Assembly: GCA_030698225.1 (NCBI GenBank)
Contig: JAUYNR010000047.1
Coordinates: forward strand, 62,001-126,000
Origin: Oxalobacteraceae bacterium
GTDB lineage: Bacteria; Pseudomonadota; Gammaproteobacteria; Burkholderiales; Burkholderiaceae_D
Length of the DNA stretch: 64,000 nt
Direction of reading: 5' to 3'
How positions within the stretch are numbered: the stretch's first letter is position 1; each line of letters starts with the position of its first letter. The position numbers and the translations under genes are program-made. Under the pieces are notes generated by a model that worked only from the letters and a program-made list of their open reading frames with translations, did no database searches and was not told the DNA's origin. This document shows, piece by piece, positions 50,221-57,485 of the stretch.

Positions 50221-50250
50221 TGGACTAGGCTTAGTCCAGTTTATCTAGTC
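50221..50250. promoter_or_regulatory. Candidate operator of the vapBC-type pair
   Basis: TGGACTA and TAGTCCA form perfect 7-base arms (50221-50227, 50232-50238), and a further half site CTAGTC lies at 50245-50250, 13 bases before the antitoxin start. Antitoxins of the Phd/VapB type usually repress their own operon through such palindromes. Confidence 0.6.
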
Positions 50251-50262
50251 GAAGAGGTTGCC

Positions 50263-50499
50263 ATGCAAACAATGAATATCCATGAAGCGAAGACGCAATT
50301 TTCAAAGCTGATTGAGGCGGTCATGCAGGGTGAAGAGGTGATCATTGCACGCGCCGGTAAGCCGGTGGCGAGTTTGGTTGCGATTCAGTCCATGAAGCCG
50401 GTGCGCCGCGCTGGCGCGTTGAAAGGCAAGATAACGATTGCTGAAGATTTTGATGCGCCTTTGCCGGATGATATTGCTGCCTCTTTTGAGGGAAGCTGA
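50263..50499 (+). CDS. Phd/YefM-type antitoxin of a VapBC pair
   Basis: A 78-residue antitoxin. N-terminal Phd/YefM DNA-binding fold: MNIHEAKTQFSKLIEAVMQGEEVIIARAGKPVA (recognised over residues 4-35). The C-terminal tail (ITIAEDFDAPLPDDIAASFEG) is the flexible acidic segment that wraps the toxin active site. Its TGA overlaps the toxin ATG (TGATG-type), so the two are translated together. Alternative ATG at 50272 is possible. Confidence 0.92.
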   Translation: MQTMNIHEAKTQFSKLIEAVMQGEEVIIARAGKPVASLVAIQSMKPVRRAGALKGKITIAEDFDAPLPDDIAASFEGS

Positions 50500-50876
50500 T
50501 GCGTATATTGCTGGACACGCATATTTATCTTTGGTGGTTGCAAGATCATCCAAAATTGTCGGCGCTTGCCCGTGACAAAATCATCTCGGCAACCGAGGTG
50601 TATGTCAGCAGCGCCTCGATTTGGGAGGCGTCGATCAAGATCGGGATCGGCAAACTGGAAGCGGATATCGCTGCGCTGGTTGCGCAGATCGCGGAGAACG
50701 GCTTTCTTGAATTGCCCGTCTACGCCAGACATGCAATGCAACTGACACGCTTGCCGGAGTTTCATCGCGATCCTTTTGACCGGATGTTGGTTGCACAGGC
50801 CATGTGTGAGCCTTTGCGCTTATTGACCGCCGACGCGCAGGTGGCACGTTATTCCGAGTTGGTGGACTTGGTGTAG
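50499..50876 (+). CDS. vapC: PIN-domain toxin (VapC-type)
   Basis: A 125-residue PIN ribonuclease. The four acidic residues expected are present: Asp5 in LLDTHIYLWW, Glu in SASIWEASIKI (about residue 44), Asp in HRDPFDRMLVAQA (about residue 91) and Asp in LLTADAQVARY (about residue 112). The DTH-WW start is typical of the VapC subgroup paired with Phd-like antitoxins. It cleaves tRNA or other RNA when the antitoxin is lost. The target is unknown. Confidence 0.93.
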   Translation: MRILLDTHIYLWWLQDHPKLSALARDKIISATEVYVSSASIWEASIKIGIGKLEADIAALVAQIAENGFLELPVYARHAMQLTRLPEFHRDPFDRMLVAQAMCEPLRLLTADAQVARYSELVDLV

Positions 50877-50877
50877 G

Positions 50878-50899
50878 GTGGGCACGCTTTTGTGCCCAC
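50878..50899. repeat. Palindrome right after the toxin gene
   Basis: Arms GTGGGCAC / GTGCCCAC with loop GCTTTT, starting 2 bases after the toxin stop codon. It matches the core of the palindrome at 50031-50060, so the pair is framed by the same element. Confidence 0.75.
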
Positions 50900-50920
50900 G
50901 CGACGAGGCTGCCTGAGCAA

Positions 50921-50955
50921 TAAATATACTATGCACGGTATTTTTCAAAGCCCAA
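50921..50955. repeat. AT-rich recurring intergenic motif, copy 7
   Basis: TAAATATACTATGC and CACGGTATTTTTC between the toxin gene and the convergent pRiA4b ORF-3-like gene. No promoter function is evident here. Confidence 0.35.
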
Positions 50956-51028
50956 TAAATACGTGCGGTTACAGCATATTTTTCACTTATACACCTCACA
51001 AAAACGTCTATCCTACGAAGCTGCAAGC

Positions 51029-51601
51029 TTAAGCCTTGACCTTCGTGAGCCGACGATTGGTCGAAGTCAGGTCGAACCGCAGCGGATCGAAATCTTCGCC
51101 GATCCATTCCAGCATCTCGTCATGTTGTTCGTGCTGCGGGTCAGACACGGCATCGAGCAAAGATGGGTAACCAAACGGGCCGCCACTATCCTCCGGCGGA
51201 CAGGCATTCTCGCCGGCGATGCATCGGACTTCGCGCTTGCCCGACTCCGATTCGAGCTCGCGTTCGATCTGGATTTCGTGCCGCCAGTCGTCGCCGAAAT
51301 CGTAGCTATACACGAACTTTGCCTTCGGTTTGGCCACGCCGTTCAGATGCACGATGGCTTCATTGATCAGCGCAAGCTCCGAGCCGAATGGATCGGCCAT
51401 CATCGGCCCGTAGCGCTTGCGCCCGATCTCGAACTCATGCAAATGCTCATCTTCCCAGCCCATCGCGATCTGAATCACGTGATGCAGGTCTCCCAGCATG
51501 ATGTCGCGCGGCACCAGCACGCCCCGCCAGATCGCTGGCGCCAGTTCCATTAGCGTGATCTTGATTTCATACAACTTTAGCGGTTCTTTTTTCGACGGCA
51601 T
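51029..51601 (-). CDS. pRiA4b ORF-3-like protein
   Basis: A 190-residue protein of the plasmid pRiA4b ORF-3 family: YEIKITLMELAPAIWRGVLVP (over residues 9-30), DLHHVIQIAMGWEDEHLHEF, YSYDFGDDWRHEI, and CIAGENACPPEDSGGPFGY with two Cys. Biochemical role unknown; the family is common on plasmids, genomic islands and near mobile or defence genes. GGAG precedes the ATG at 51601. The frame runs on upstream for hundreds of codons antisense to hsdM, which is a shadow. Confidence 0.88.
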   Translation of the reverse strand: MPSKKEPLKLYEIKITLMELAPAIWRGVLVPRDIMLGDLHHVIQIAMGWEDEHLHEFEIGRKRYGPMMADPFGSELALINEAIVHLNGVAKPKAKFVYSYDFGDDWRHEIQIERELESESGKREVRCIAGENACPPEDSGGPFGYPSLLDAVSDPQHEQHDEMLEWIGEDFDPLRFDLTSTNRRLTKVKA

Positions 51602-51658
51602 GGCGAACTCCTTCAATATGGTTCTATGTGATTTAGAGTGGGTAACGTAATAAATACC

Positions 51659-51690
51659 ACCGTCGTTCCCGCCTGCGCGGGAATGACGGT
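51659..51690. repeat. Dispersed palindromic repeat (GTCATTCCCGC family) before hsdM
   Basis: ACCGTCGTTCCCGC pairs with GCGGGAATGACGGT (one mismatch). Same family as 20621-20734 and the in-frame insertions in hsdM and hsdR. Confidence 0.85.
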
Positions 51691-51820
51691 AATTTAAGAT
51701 GGTCTGATTCATTTTCTCACTCAAAACCGCATAGAGCTGAAAATCTTGTTGTCTAAAACCCGCTTTAAACCCAAACTCCACCATCCAATTCCGACACAAC
51801 TCAGATTGATAGATCAACGC

Positions 51821-53629
51821 ATGTCCCAAAAACTTACCCTGCAACAACTCGAATCCTATCTGTGGACCGCCGCCGACATCTTGCGCGGCAATATGGATGC
51901 GTCGGAATACAAGGATTTTATTTTCGGCATGATGTTCCTGAAGCGCCTGTCCGACAGCTTCGACGAAGAGCAGGAAAAAGTCGTCGCCCACTATCTCGGC
52001 ATCGGCAAATCCAAGGCCGAGGCGGACAAGCTGGCGCAGGATGAAGACGAGTACGACCAGACCTTTTTTGTGCCGCAACGGGCGCGCTGGAACACGCTCA
52101 AGGATCTGAAGCACGACATCGGCGCCGAACTCAACAAAGCCACCGAAGCGATCGAAGAACACAACAGCAGCCTCGAAGGCGTATTGGTGTCGATCGACTT
52201 CAACATCAAGAACAAGCTGTCCGACAAGAAGCTCGGCGACCTGCTGTCCCACTTCAGCCAGCACCGGCTGCGTAACAGCGACTTCGCATCGACCGACCTG
52301 CTCGGCACCGCCTATGAATACCTGATCAAGATGTTTGCCGACTCCGCCGGCAAGAAAGGCGGCGAATTCTATACGCCGAGTGAAGTGGTGCAACTGCTGG
52401 TCGCCTTGCTCAAACCCCATGCCGGCATGCGCATCTATGATCCGACGGTGGGATCGGGTGGCATGCTGGTGCAAACCCGCAACTATCTGGTCAGCCATGG
52501 CGAAAACGCCGCCAACCTGTCGCTGTACGGGCAAGAGATGAACCTCAATACCTGGGCCATCTGCAAGATGAACATGTTCCTGCATGGTGTGTTCAATGCT
52601 GACATCCGCAAGGGCGACACGCTGCGCGAGCCGCAGCATGTCGCCCACGGCGAACTGATGGCGTTTGATCGCGTGATCGCCAATCCGCCGTTCAGCCTGG
52701 CCGCCTGGGGCAAGGACGAGGCGGACCATGACGGTTTCGGCCGCTTCCCGTATGGCACGCCGCCCAAGGATTCCGGCGACCTCGCGTTTGTGCAGCACAT
52801 GATCGCTTCGCTCAATGACGCAGGCATGATGGGCGTGGTGATGCCGCACGGCGTGCTGTTTCGCGGGTCCAGCGAAAAGGAAATCCGCAAAGGCATACTG
52901 ATTGACGATCTGCTCGAAGCGGTGATCGGCTTGCCGGCGGGCCTGTTCTACGGCACCGGCATCCCGGCCAGCCTGTTGATCATCAACAAGAACAAAGCGG
53001 CGGCGCGCAAGGGCCGTGTGTTGTTCATCAACGGCGAACTCGATTATGCCGAAGGCAAGAACCAGAACACGCTGCGCGCGCAGGATATCGACAAGATCGT
53101 CGCGACCTTCGAGCAGTATGCCGACGTCAAGCGCTACGCGAAGGTGGTGCCGCTTTCCGAGATCGCCGACAACGATTACAACCTGAACATCCGCCGCTAC
53201 GCCGACACCTCGCCGCCGCCGGAGATTTTCGATGTGCGCGCGTTGCTGCATGGCGGCGTGCCAGTGCGCGAAGTGCAGGACGACTACATTCAGGAAGAAA
53301 TCCTGCAAGGCTTTGATGTGACCGCGATCTTTATTCGCCGTCATTCCCGCGCAGGCACGTCATCCGCCGAGTCATCCAGCACGTCATCCCCGAGTGCCTC
53401 TATCGGGGATCCAGCGTCGATCATCGCCGAAGACTATTACGACTTCAAGCCCGAGATCACCAGCAAAGAAGCTATCCGCGCCCATCTGCGATCCGACAAC
53501 CCGGCACTGATCGCGCAGTTTGAACGCTGGTGGGACAAGTACCGCGTGTCGCTGCATCAGCTGGATGCGCAAGTGGCGCAGGCGGAAAATGTGATGAAGG
53601 GATTTTTAGCGGAGTTAGGTTATGCGTGA
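51821..53629 (+). CDS. hsdM: Type I restriction-modification methyltransferase HsdM, with in-frame repeat insertion
   Basis: A 602-residue N6-adenine methyltransferase subunit. N-terminal helical HsdM domain (QLESYLWTAADILRGNMDASEYKDFIFGM in pieces), SAM motif I in YDPTVGSGGML (about residue 206) and catalytic motif IV IANPPFSLAAW (about residue 287). The C-terminus DKYRVSLHQLDAQVAQAE is the coiled segment that contacts HsdS. Residues about 506-533 (RRHSRAGTSS to GDPAS) are the translation of a palindromic genomic repeat at 53338-53419 that keeps the frame. The start at 51821 (MSQKLTLQQLES) fits the family. Stop overlaps the DUF1016 start by 8 bases. Confidence 0.94.
   Translation: MSQKLTLQQLESYLWTAADILRGNMDASEYKDFIFGMMFLKRLSDSFDEEQEKVVAHYLGIGKSKAEADKLAQDEDEYDQTFFVPQRARWNTLKDLKHDIGAELNKATEAIEEHNSSLEGVLVSIDFNIKNKLSDKKLGDLLSHFSQHRLRNSDFASTDLLGTAYEYLIKMFADSAGKKGGEFYTPSEVVQLLVALLKPHAGMRIYDPTVGSGGMLVQTRNYLVSHGENAANLSLYGQEMNLNTWAICKMNMFLHGVFNADIRKGDTLREPQHVAHGELMAFDRVIANPPFSLAAWGKDEADHDGFGRFPYGTPPKDSGDLAFVQHMIASLNDAGMMGVVMPHGVLFRGSSEKEIRKGILIDDLLEAVIGLPAGLFYGTGIPASLLIINKNKAAARKGRVLFINGELDYAEGKNQNTLRAQDIDKIVATFEQYADVKRYAKVVPLSEIADNDYNLNIRRYADTSPPPEIFDVRALLHGGVPVREVQDDYIQEEILQGFDVTAIFIRRHSRAGTSSAESSSTSSPSASIGDPASIIAEDYYDFKPEITSKEAIRAHLRSDNPALIAQFERWWDKYRVSLHQLDAQVAQAENVMKGFLAELGYA
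53338..53419. repeat. Palindromic repeat inserted in frame within hsdM
   Basis: CGTCATTCCCGCGCAGGC at the left and ATCCCCGA (53386-53393) / TCGGGGAT (53403-53410) at the right. These are the halves of the chromosomal GTCATTCCCGC repeat otherwise found between genes. The number of bases preserves the hsdM frame and no stop codon is made. Confidence 0.8.
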
Positions 53630-54692
53630 CCAGCCCAAAAGCCACACCGTGCCCGCGCCGGCATCTGCCGTGGATAGCCATTTATTCAGCGGCATCCGTC
53701 AGGTGATCGAACACGCCAGAGACCGCGTACAGCAACAGGTCAACAGCGCCATGGTAGAAGCCTATTGGCACATTGGCCGCTTGATCGTCGAGCATGAGCA
53801 ACAGGGGCAGCAGCGTGCGGCCTATGGTAAACAACAGCTTCAGCAGATTGCCGAACGGCTGACGGCAGAATTCGGCAAAGGGTTTGACCTCAGCAACCTG
53901 CGCCGCATGCGCAGTTTTTACAGCACATTTCCAATTCAGGGCACACTGCGCCCCGAATTGAGCTGGTCACACTACCGTCAACTCATTCCCATCGAAAACC
54001 CCGCCGCCCGCCAGTGGTATCAACAAGAAACCATCACCCAACACTGGAGTGCCCGTACCCTGGACAGGCAAATCAGCGTGCTCTATTACGAGCGCCTGCT
54101 CAGTAGCCAAGACAAAGCCGCCGTGATGCAAGAAGCGCAAGACAATAACGCGACCTTGGCGAATACCCCCAAAGATTATCTGCGTGACCCTTATGTGCTG
54201 GATTTTCTTAACCTGGGCAGCACGCGCTATTTGGAAAATGATTTAGAACAAGGGCTCATCAACAACCTGCAGCAATTTTTATTAGAACTAGGCAAAGGTT
54301 TTGCCTTTGTCGAACGCCAGCAACGCATCAGCACCCAAGATCAAGATTTTTATATCGATCTGGTTTTTTACAATTTCAAACTCAAATGTTTTTTGCTGAT
54401 CGACATCAAACTCGGCAAACTCACGCATCAAGATGTCGGGCAAATGGACACCTACATCCGCATCTACGACCAGCACCAAAAAGGCGAAGATGACAACCCC
54501 ACCATCGGCCTGATCTTGTGCAGCCAAAAAAGCGAAGCGGTGGTGAAATACTCCGTACTCACCGACAGCGCACACATGTTTGCCGCCAAATACCTGCCCT
54601 ATTTACCCAGCGAAGCCGAACTCAAACAAGAACTGGAGCGCGAACGGGTGTGGGTGCAACAACAACTTGAGGCGAAAAATAATGATGACTGA
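53622..54692 (+). CDS. DUF1016/YhcG-family nuclease-like protein
   Basis: A 356-residue protein. The N-terminal helical DUF1016 part has YWHIGRLIVEHEQQG and RRMRSFYSTFP; the C-terminal PDDEXK-like nuclease part shows DFLNLG, ELGKGFAFVERQQRI, then FYIDLVFYNFKLKCFLLIDIKLG (D, then D-I-K, matching the D..ExK-type core with Asp in place of Glu). Family members often lie in type I restriction loci as accessory genes. It begins inside hsdM's stop and is followed by a duplicated hsdM tail, so it entered here by insertion. Confidence 0.9.
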   Translation: MRDQPKSHTVPAPASAVDSHLFSGIRQVIEHARDRVQQQVNSAMVEAYWHIGRLIVEHEQQGQQRAAYGKQQLQQIAERLTAEFGKGFDLSNLRRMRSFYSTFPIQGTLRPELSWSHYRQLIPIENPAARQWYQQETITQHWSARTLDRQISVLYYERLLSSQDKAAVMQEAQDNNATLANTPKDYLRDPYVLDFLNLGSTRYLENDLEQGLINNLQQFLLELGKGFAFVERQQRISTQDQDFYIDLVFYNFKLKCFLLIDIKLGKLTHQDVGQMDTYIRIYDQHQKGEDDNPTIGLILCSQKSEAVVKYSVLTDSAHMFAAKYLPYLPSEAELKQELERERVWVQQQLEAKNNDD

Positions 54693-54816
54693 TCGGTGTG
54701 GTGTGTGGATTAAGGTGATGGACAAGTACCGCGTGTCTTTGCATAAGCTGGATGAGCAAGTCGCGCAGGCGGAAGCGGTGATGAAGGGGTTTTTGGCGGA
54801 GTTGGGGTATGAGTAA
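54682..54816 (+). pseudogene. Duplicated 3' fragment of hsdM
   Basis: From 54718 the translation DKYRVSLHKLDEQVAQAE and onward matches the HsdM C-terminus at 27 of 31 positions (DKY to the end). It can be read from ATG 54682 as a 44-residue peptide. Its ending TATGAGTAA overlaps the hsdS start just as TATGCGTGA at the hsdM end overlaps the DUF1016 start. It is the remnant of an earlier hsdM-hsdS junction. Confidence 0.88.
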
Positions 54817-56104
54817 CGCAATTCCCGATGGCTGGAGCTATTCCACACTATCCGATGTGGCCGAGATTGATGCTGAGTCATTAAAAACTTCCACTGATCC
54901 CGATTTCCGATTTAAGTACATCGATATAGCTTCAGTATCAACAGGCAAAATAGAACGACCATCTGAAACCATTAAATTTAGCGAATCCCCAAGCAGGGCG
55001 CGGCGAAAACTGAAGTCAGGTGACATCGTTATGTCTACGGTGCGTCCGAATTTGAAAGCGTTCGCTTATTTTGAGTGTGATTCTGGGGAATATGTTGCAT
55101 CCACTGGATTTTCTGTTTTACGCGCAAAAAATGGAAATAGTGGGCGATTCATATTCAACGCAATTTTGTCTGACGGCATTTCTCGACAAATAGACGCACT
55201 CGTTGTTGGTTCAAATTACCCGGCGATCAATTCGTCTGATGTTAAAAATCTAGAGATACTCAAGCCAACGGATAAAGAACAACAAAAAATCGCCGCCATA
55301 CTCACCGCCGTTGACGATGTGATTGAATCCATCCGGGCGCAAATCAACAAACTGAAAGACCTGAAAACCGGCATGATGCAGGAGCTGTTGACCAAGGGGA
55401 TAGGTCACACGGAATTCAAGGATAGTCCGGTGGGGCGGATTCCGACAGGCTGGGATGCGTTTCGTTTAAAAGATATAACAATACAAATTAGAGATGGAAA
55501 TTACGGTGCCGATTATCCGACATCGTCGGAAATGTTAGATAGTGGCGTTCCTTTTCTAACGTCTTCCGTTGTAGGAAATGACCAGCAAATAAATCTCGCT
55601 AAGCTTAAGTACATTTCGGAAGAAAAGCATAAGCAACTTGCAAAAGCTCACATTCAAAAAGATGATGTGCTGTTCACCAACCGTGGAGCAAACGTCGGAA
55701 ATGTGGCAATTGTTCCTAATAAGCTCGATGACGCGAATATTGGCCCCCAACTTACGTTTCTTCGAATCGACAAGAATGTTACAACATCATTATTTCTATA
55801 TATTGCACTACAGTCGGATTATTTCAAAAAACAGTTATCGCAATTTGATTCTGGTAGTGCGATGAACTTCTTCGGCATTGGAACTACTGAAAATTTTATT
55901 TTTGCTATACCAACGCTAGATGAACAAAAAAAAATAGCAAGTTCGATAAACTCTATACTCACCAAAATACAACTACTTTCTGTGAAGCTGTACCTTACAC
56001 AGAATACAAAAAAAGCCCTTATGCAAGACCTTCTCACCGGCAAAGTTCGCGTCAAAGTAGAAGAAAGTTTAAACTCAAACAATAGAGAATATAACCATGC
56101 TTAA
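54809..56104 (+). CDS. hsdS: Type I restriction-modification specificity subunit HsdS
   Basis: A 431-residue DNA-recognition subunit. Two target-recognition domains (about residues 5-165 and 205-385) are separated by the conserved helical spacer QQKIAAILTAVDDVIESIR and KLKDLKTGMMQELLTKGI, and the protein ends with a second such helix and ALMQDLLTGKVRVKV. The second recognition domain is visibly AT-rich relative to hsdM and hsdR, as expected of horizontally exchanged recognition domains. The start ATG overlaps the stop of the hsdM-tail remnant. The next gene starts 7 bases before this gene's end. Confidence 0.93.
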   Translation: MSNAIPDGWSYSTLSDVAEIDAESLKTSTDPDFRFKYIDIASVSTGKIERPSETIKFSESPSRARRKLKSGDIVMSTVRPNLKAFAYFECDSGEYVASTGFSVLRAKNGNSGRFIFNAILSDGISRQIDALVVGSNYPAINSSDVKNLEILKPTDKEQQKIAAILTAVDDVIESIRAQINKLKDLKTGMMQELLTKGIGHTEFKDSPVGRIPTGWDAFRLKDITIQIRDGNYGADYPTSSEMLDSGVPFLTSSVVGNDQQINLAKLKYISEEKHKQLAKAHIQKDDVLFTNRGANVGNVAIVPNKLDDANIGPQLTFLRIDKNVTTSLFLYIALQSDYFKKQLSQFDSGSAMNFFGIGTTENFIFAIPTLDEQKKIASSINSILTKIQLLSVKLYLTQNTKKALMQDLLTGKVRVKVEESLNSNNREYNHA

Positions 56105-56426
56105 TCCGTTTATCGATCATTCATTTAAAAAAATTGGCGACTATAGTGCCTCAAGAGATTTTGCCGCAAGCTCAGCTAAACAAACGCTAAAGCAACTTGA
56201 TGCAGTTCTGGAAAAATTTAGAAGCTCTGGTCATGGTGAGGAAGGTGAAAATTTATTGGAATATCGCACTGTAAAGCGAGCGTTAGAACAATGTCTTCGA
56301 CATATTGAGGCACCAAATCAAGACGTCACCATCGAAGATCACACAATTTATTTCCAGTTTGCTTATGACACATTACAAAAGGCAGAGGAAGTTATTGATG
56401 CTGATTATTTCGAGTTAGGGCTTTAA
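56097..56426 (+). CDS. Unknown AT-rich gene 1 between hsdS and hsdR
   Basis: A 109-residue acidic, mostly helical protein (TLKQLDAVLEKFRSS, EYRTVKRALEQCLRHIE, FAYDTLQKAEEVID). No family recognised. The ATG overlaps the hsdS end by 8 bases, so it is translationally coupled to the restriction locus. GC content is clearly below the flanking genes, pointing to recent acquisition together with the next two genes. Confidence 0.65.
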   Translation: MLNPFIDHSFKKIGDYSASRDFAASSAKQTLKQLDAVLEKFRSSGHGEEGENLLEYRTVKRALEQCLRHIEAPNQDVTIEDHTIYFQFAYDTLQKAEEVIDADYFELGL

Positions 56427-56447
56427 ATATATAAGTGAGCTATGTAA

Positions 56448-56690
56448 ATGAAAAATTGGAAAATTACTTATTCAAAAAAAGAAATTTTAGGATCAATAGT
56501 GAAAGAGTATTCCTCTGAACCCAGTGAGGATCAGGCTGCATTACTAATTAGGGATGACGTCTTATCTGCTGGTTTTTTACTGGTTGATCAATTCCGAAAT
56601 GAAACGGATAAAAATGTCGCGCTCCTTAAACACAATGATGTATTGATTGTTTGCATAGAAGAAATAATTGAATACCACAAGTACGGGTAG
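56448..56690 (+). CDS. Unknown AT-rich gene 2 between hsdS and hsdR
   Basis: An 80-residue protein without recognised family: a basic N-terminus (MKNWKITYSKKEI) and a beta-rich centre (SAGFLLVDQFRNE, VALLKHNDVLIVCIEEII). It could be a small partner or antitoxin of the larger protein that follows, but this is a guess from size and position. Ribosome site weak (GTGAGCTATGTAA before the ATG). Confidence 0.5.
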   Translation: MKNWKITYSKKEILGSIVKEYSSEPSEDQAALLIRDDVLSAGFLLVDQFRNETDKNVALLKHNDVLIVCIEEIIEYHKYG

Positions 56691-56720
56691 TATTCACGTG
56701 AATTTATCTGAAAGAGTATT

Positions 56721-57485
56721 TTGAATACGATAGATACAAGTCGGCTTATCGCAGCTAAAAAGGAGGAAATTGAATTTCTACAGACAGAAGTTGATTCTCT
56801 TTGTAAAGCATTGCAGTCTCTTGATCTTCGAAATACCATCGGTCATTATCACTACAAAAGGTGGCAAGAAATTAAAGACGCGGCCATACCGGCTGCGAAA
56901 TTGATAAATATGATATCTGGTCGCCCAGGTCGTTTGAACGCGCCTGCCTACAATGCCGAAGTTTTTGCATTTCTGCAAAATCTACATGCAATCTGCGACT
57001 CAGTTCCCTACGTATTGAATATTTTGTTAAATAGAGTGCCTATTGAACATACTGATGTGGGATGGAAACCCAGCCTCTTAAAAAAACATGATCCCCGTGG
57101 TGAAGATAAGAATATATTTCCTAAGAAGAGAGAAATTACCAATGGTGAGATTGAGGCAAGACAAGAATTTTACGAAAAATTGCTGGAATTTTCGAAGGAT
57201 GAGATTTTTGCTCAATTAAAAGGTTTGGTTAACCGCACAAAACATAAGCATTTGGTTCCAATTTTTTACGACGATGGGCTAATTAGTTTTGACAAGTATT
57301 CGTATATGAGTTTCTTCAGAGGCACCGAAATATTGGATAAGTCTGTACCTAAGAATTCGGATTCAACTTGCGAGAATGTAGAAGAGTTTATGAGGAAATG
57401 TCATAACGATCTCTGGCCAAAGCTGTGCTCCCTCTATGCTGCAATTGCGATCGAAAAAGAGAGACTCAATTCAATAAAGCCATGA
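56721..57485 (+). CDS. Unknown AT-rich gene 3 with a HEPN-like motif
   Basis: A 254-residue helical protein. The N-terminus is coiled-coil-like (LIAAKKEEIEFLQTEVDSL). The segment LKGLVNRTKHKHLVPIFY (about residue 171) contains R-x4-H (RTKHKH), the pattern of HEPN ribonucleases; a hydrophobic helix precedes it as in that fold. The start is TTG at 56721 with GAAAGAG upstream. Its TGA overlaps the hsdR ATG, so it is read in one operon with hsdR. Possibly an abortive-infection or toxin component guarding the restriction system; this is inference. Confidence 0.55.
   Translation: MNTIDTSRLIAAKKEEIEFLQTEVDSLCKALQSLDLRNTIGHYHYKRWQEIKDAAIPAAKLINMISGRPGRLNAPAYNAEVFAFLQNLHAICDSVPYVLNILLNRVPIEHTDVGWKPSLLKKHDPRGEDKNIFPKKREITNGEIEARQEFYEKLLEFSKDEIFAQLKGLVNRTKHKHLVPIFYDDGLISFDKYSYMSFFRGTEILDKSVPKNSDSTCENVEEFMRKCHNDLWPKLCSLYAAIAIEKERLNSIKP

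Noticed and set aside
51640-53344. Very long antisense reading frame opposite hsdM, continuous with the pRiA4b ORF-3-like gene
   Set aside because: The residues are a mirror of hsdM codon bias (high GC third positions); a good ribosome site and family start support the short gene beginning at 51601 only.
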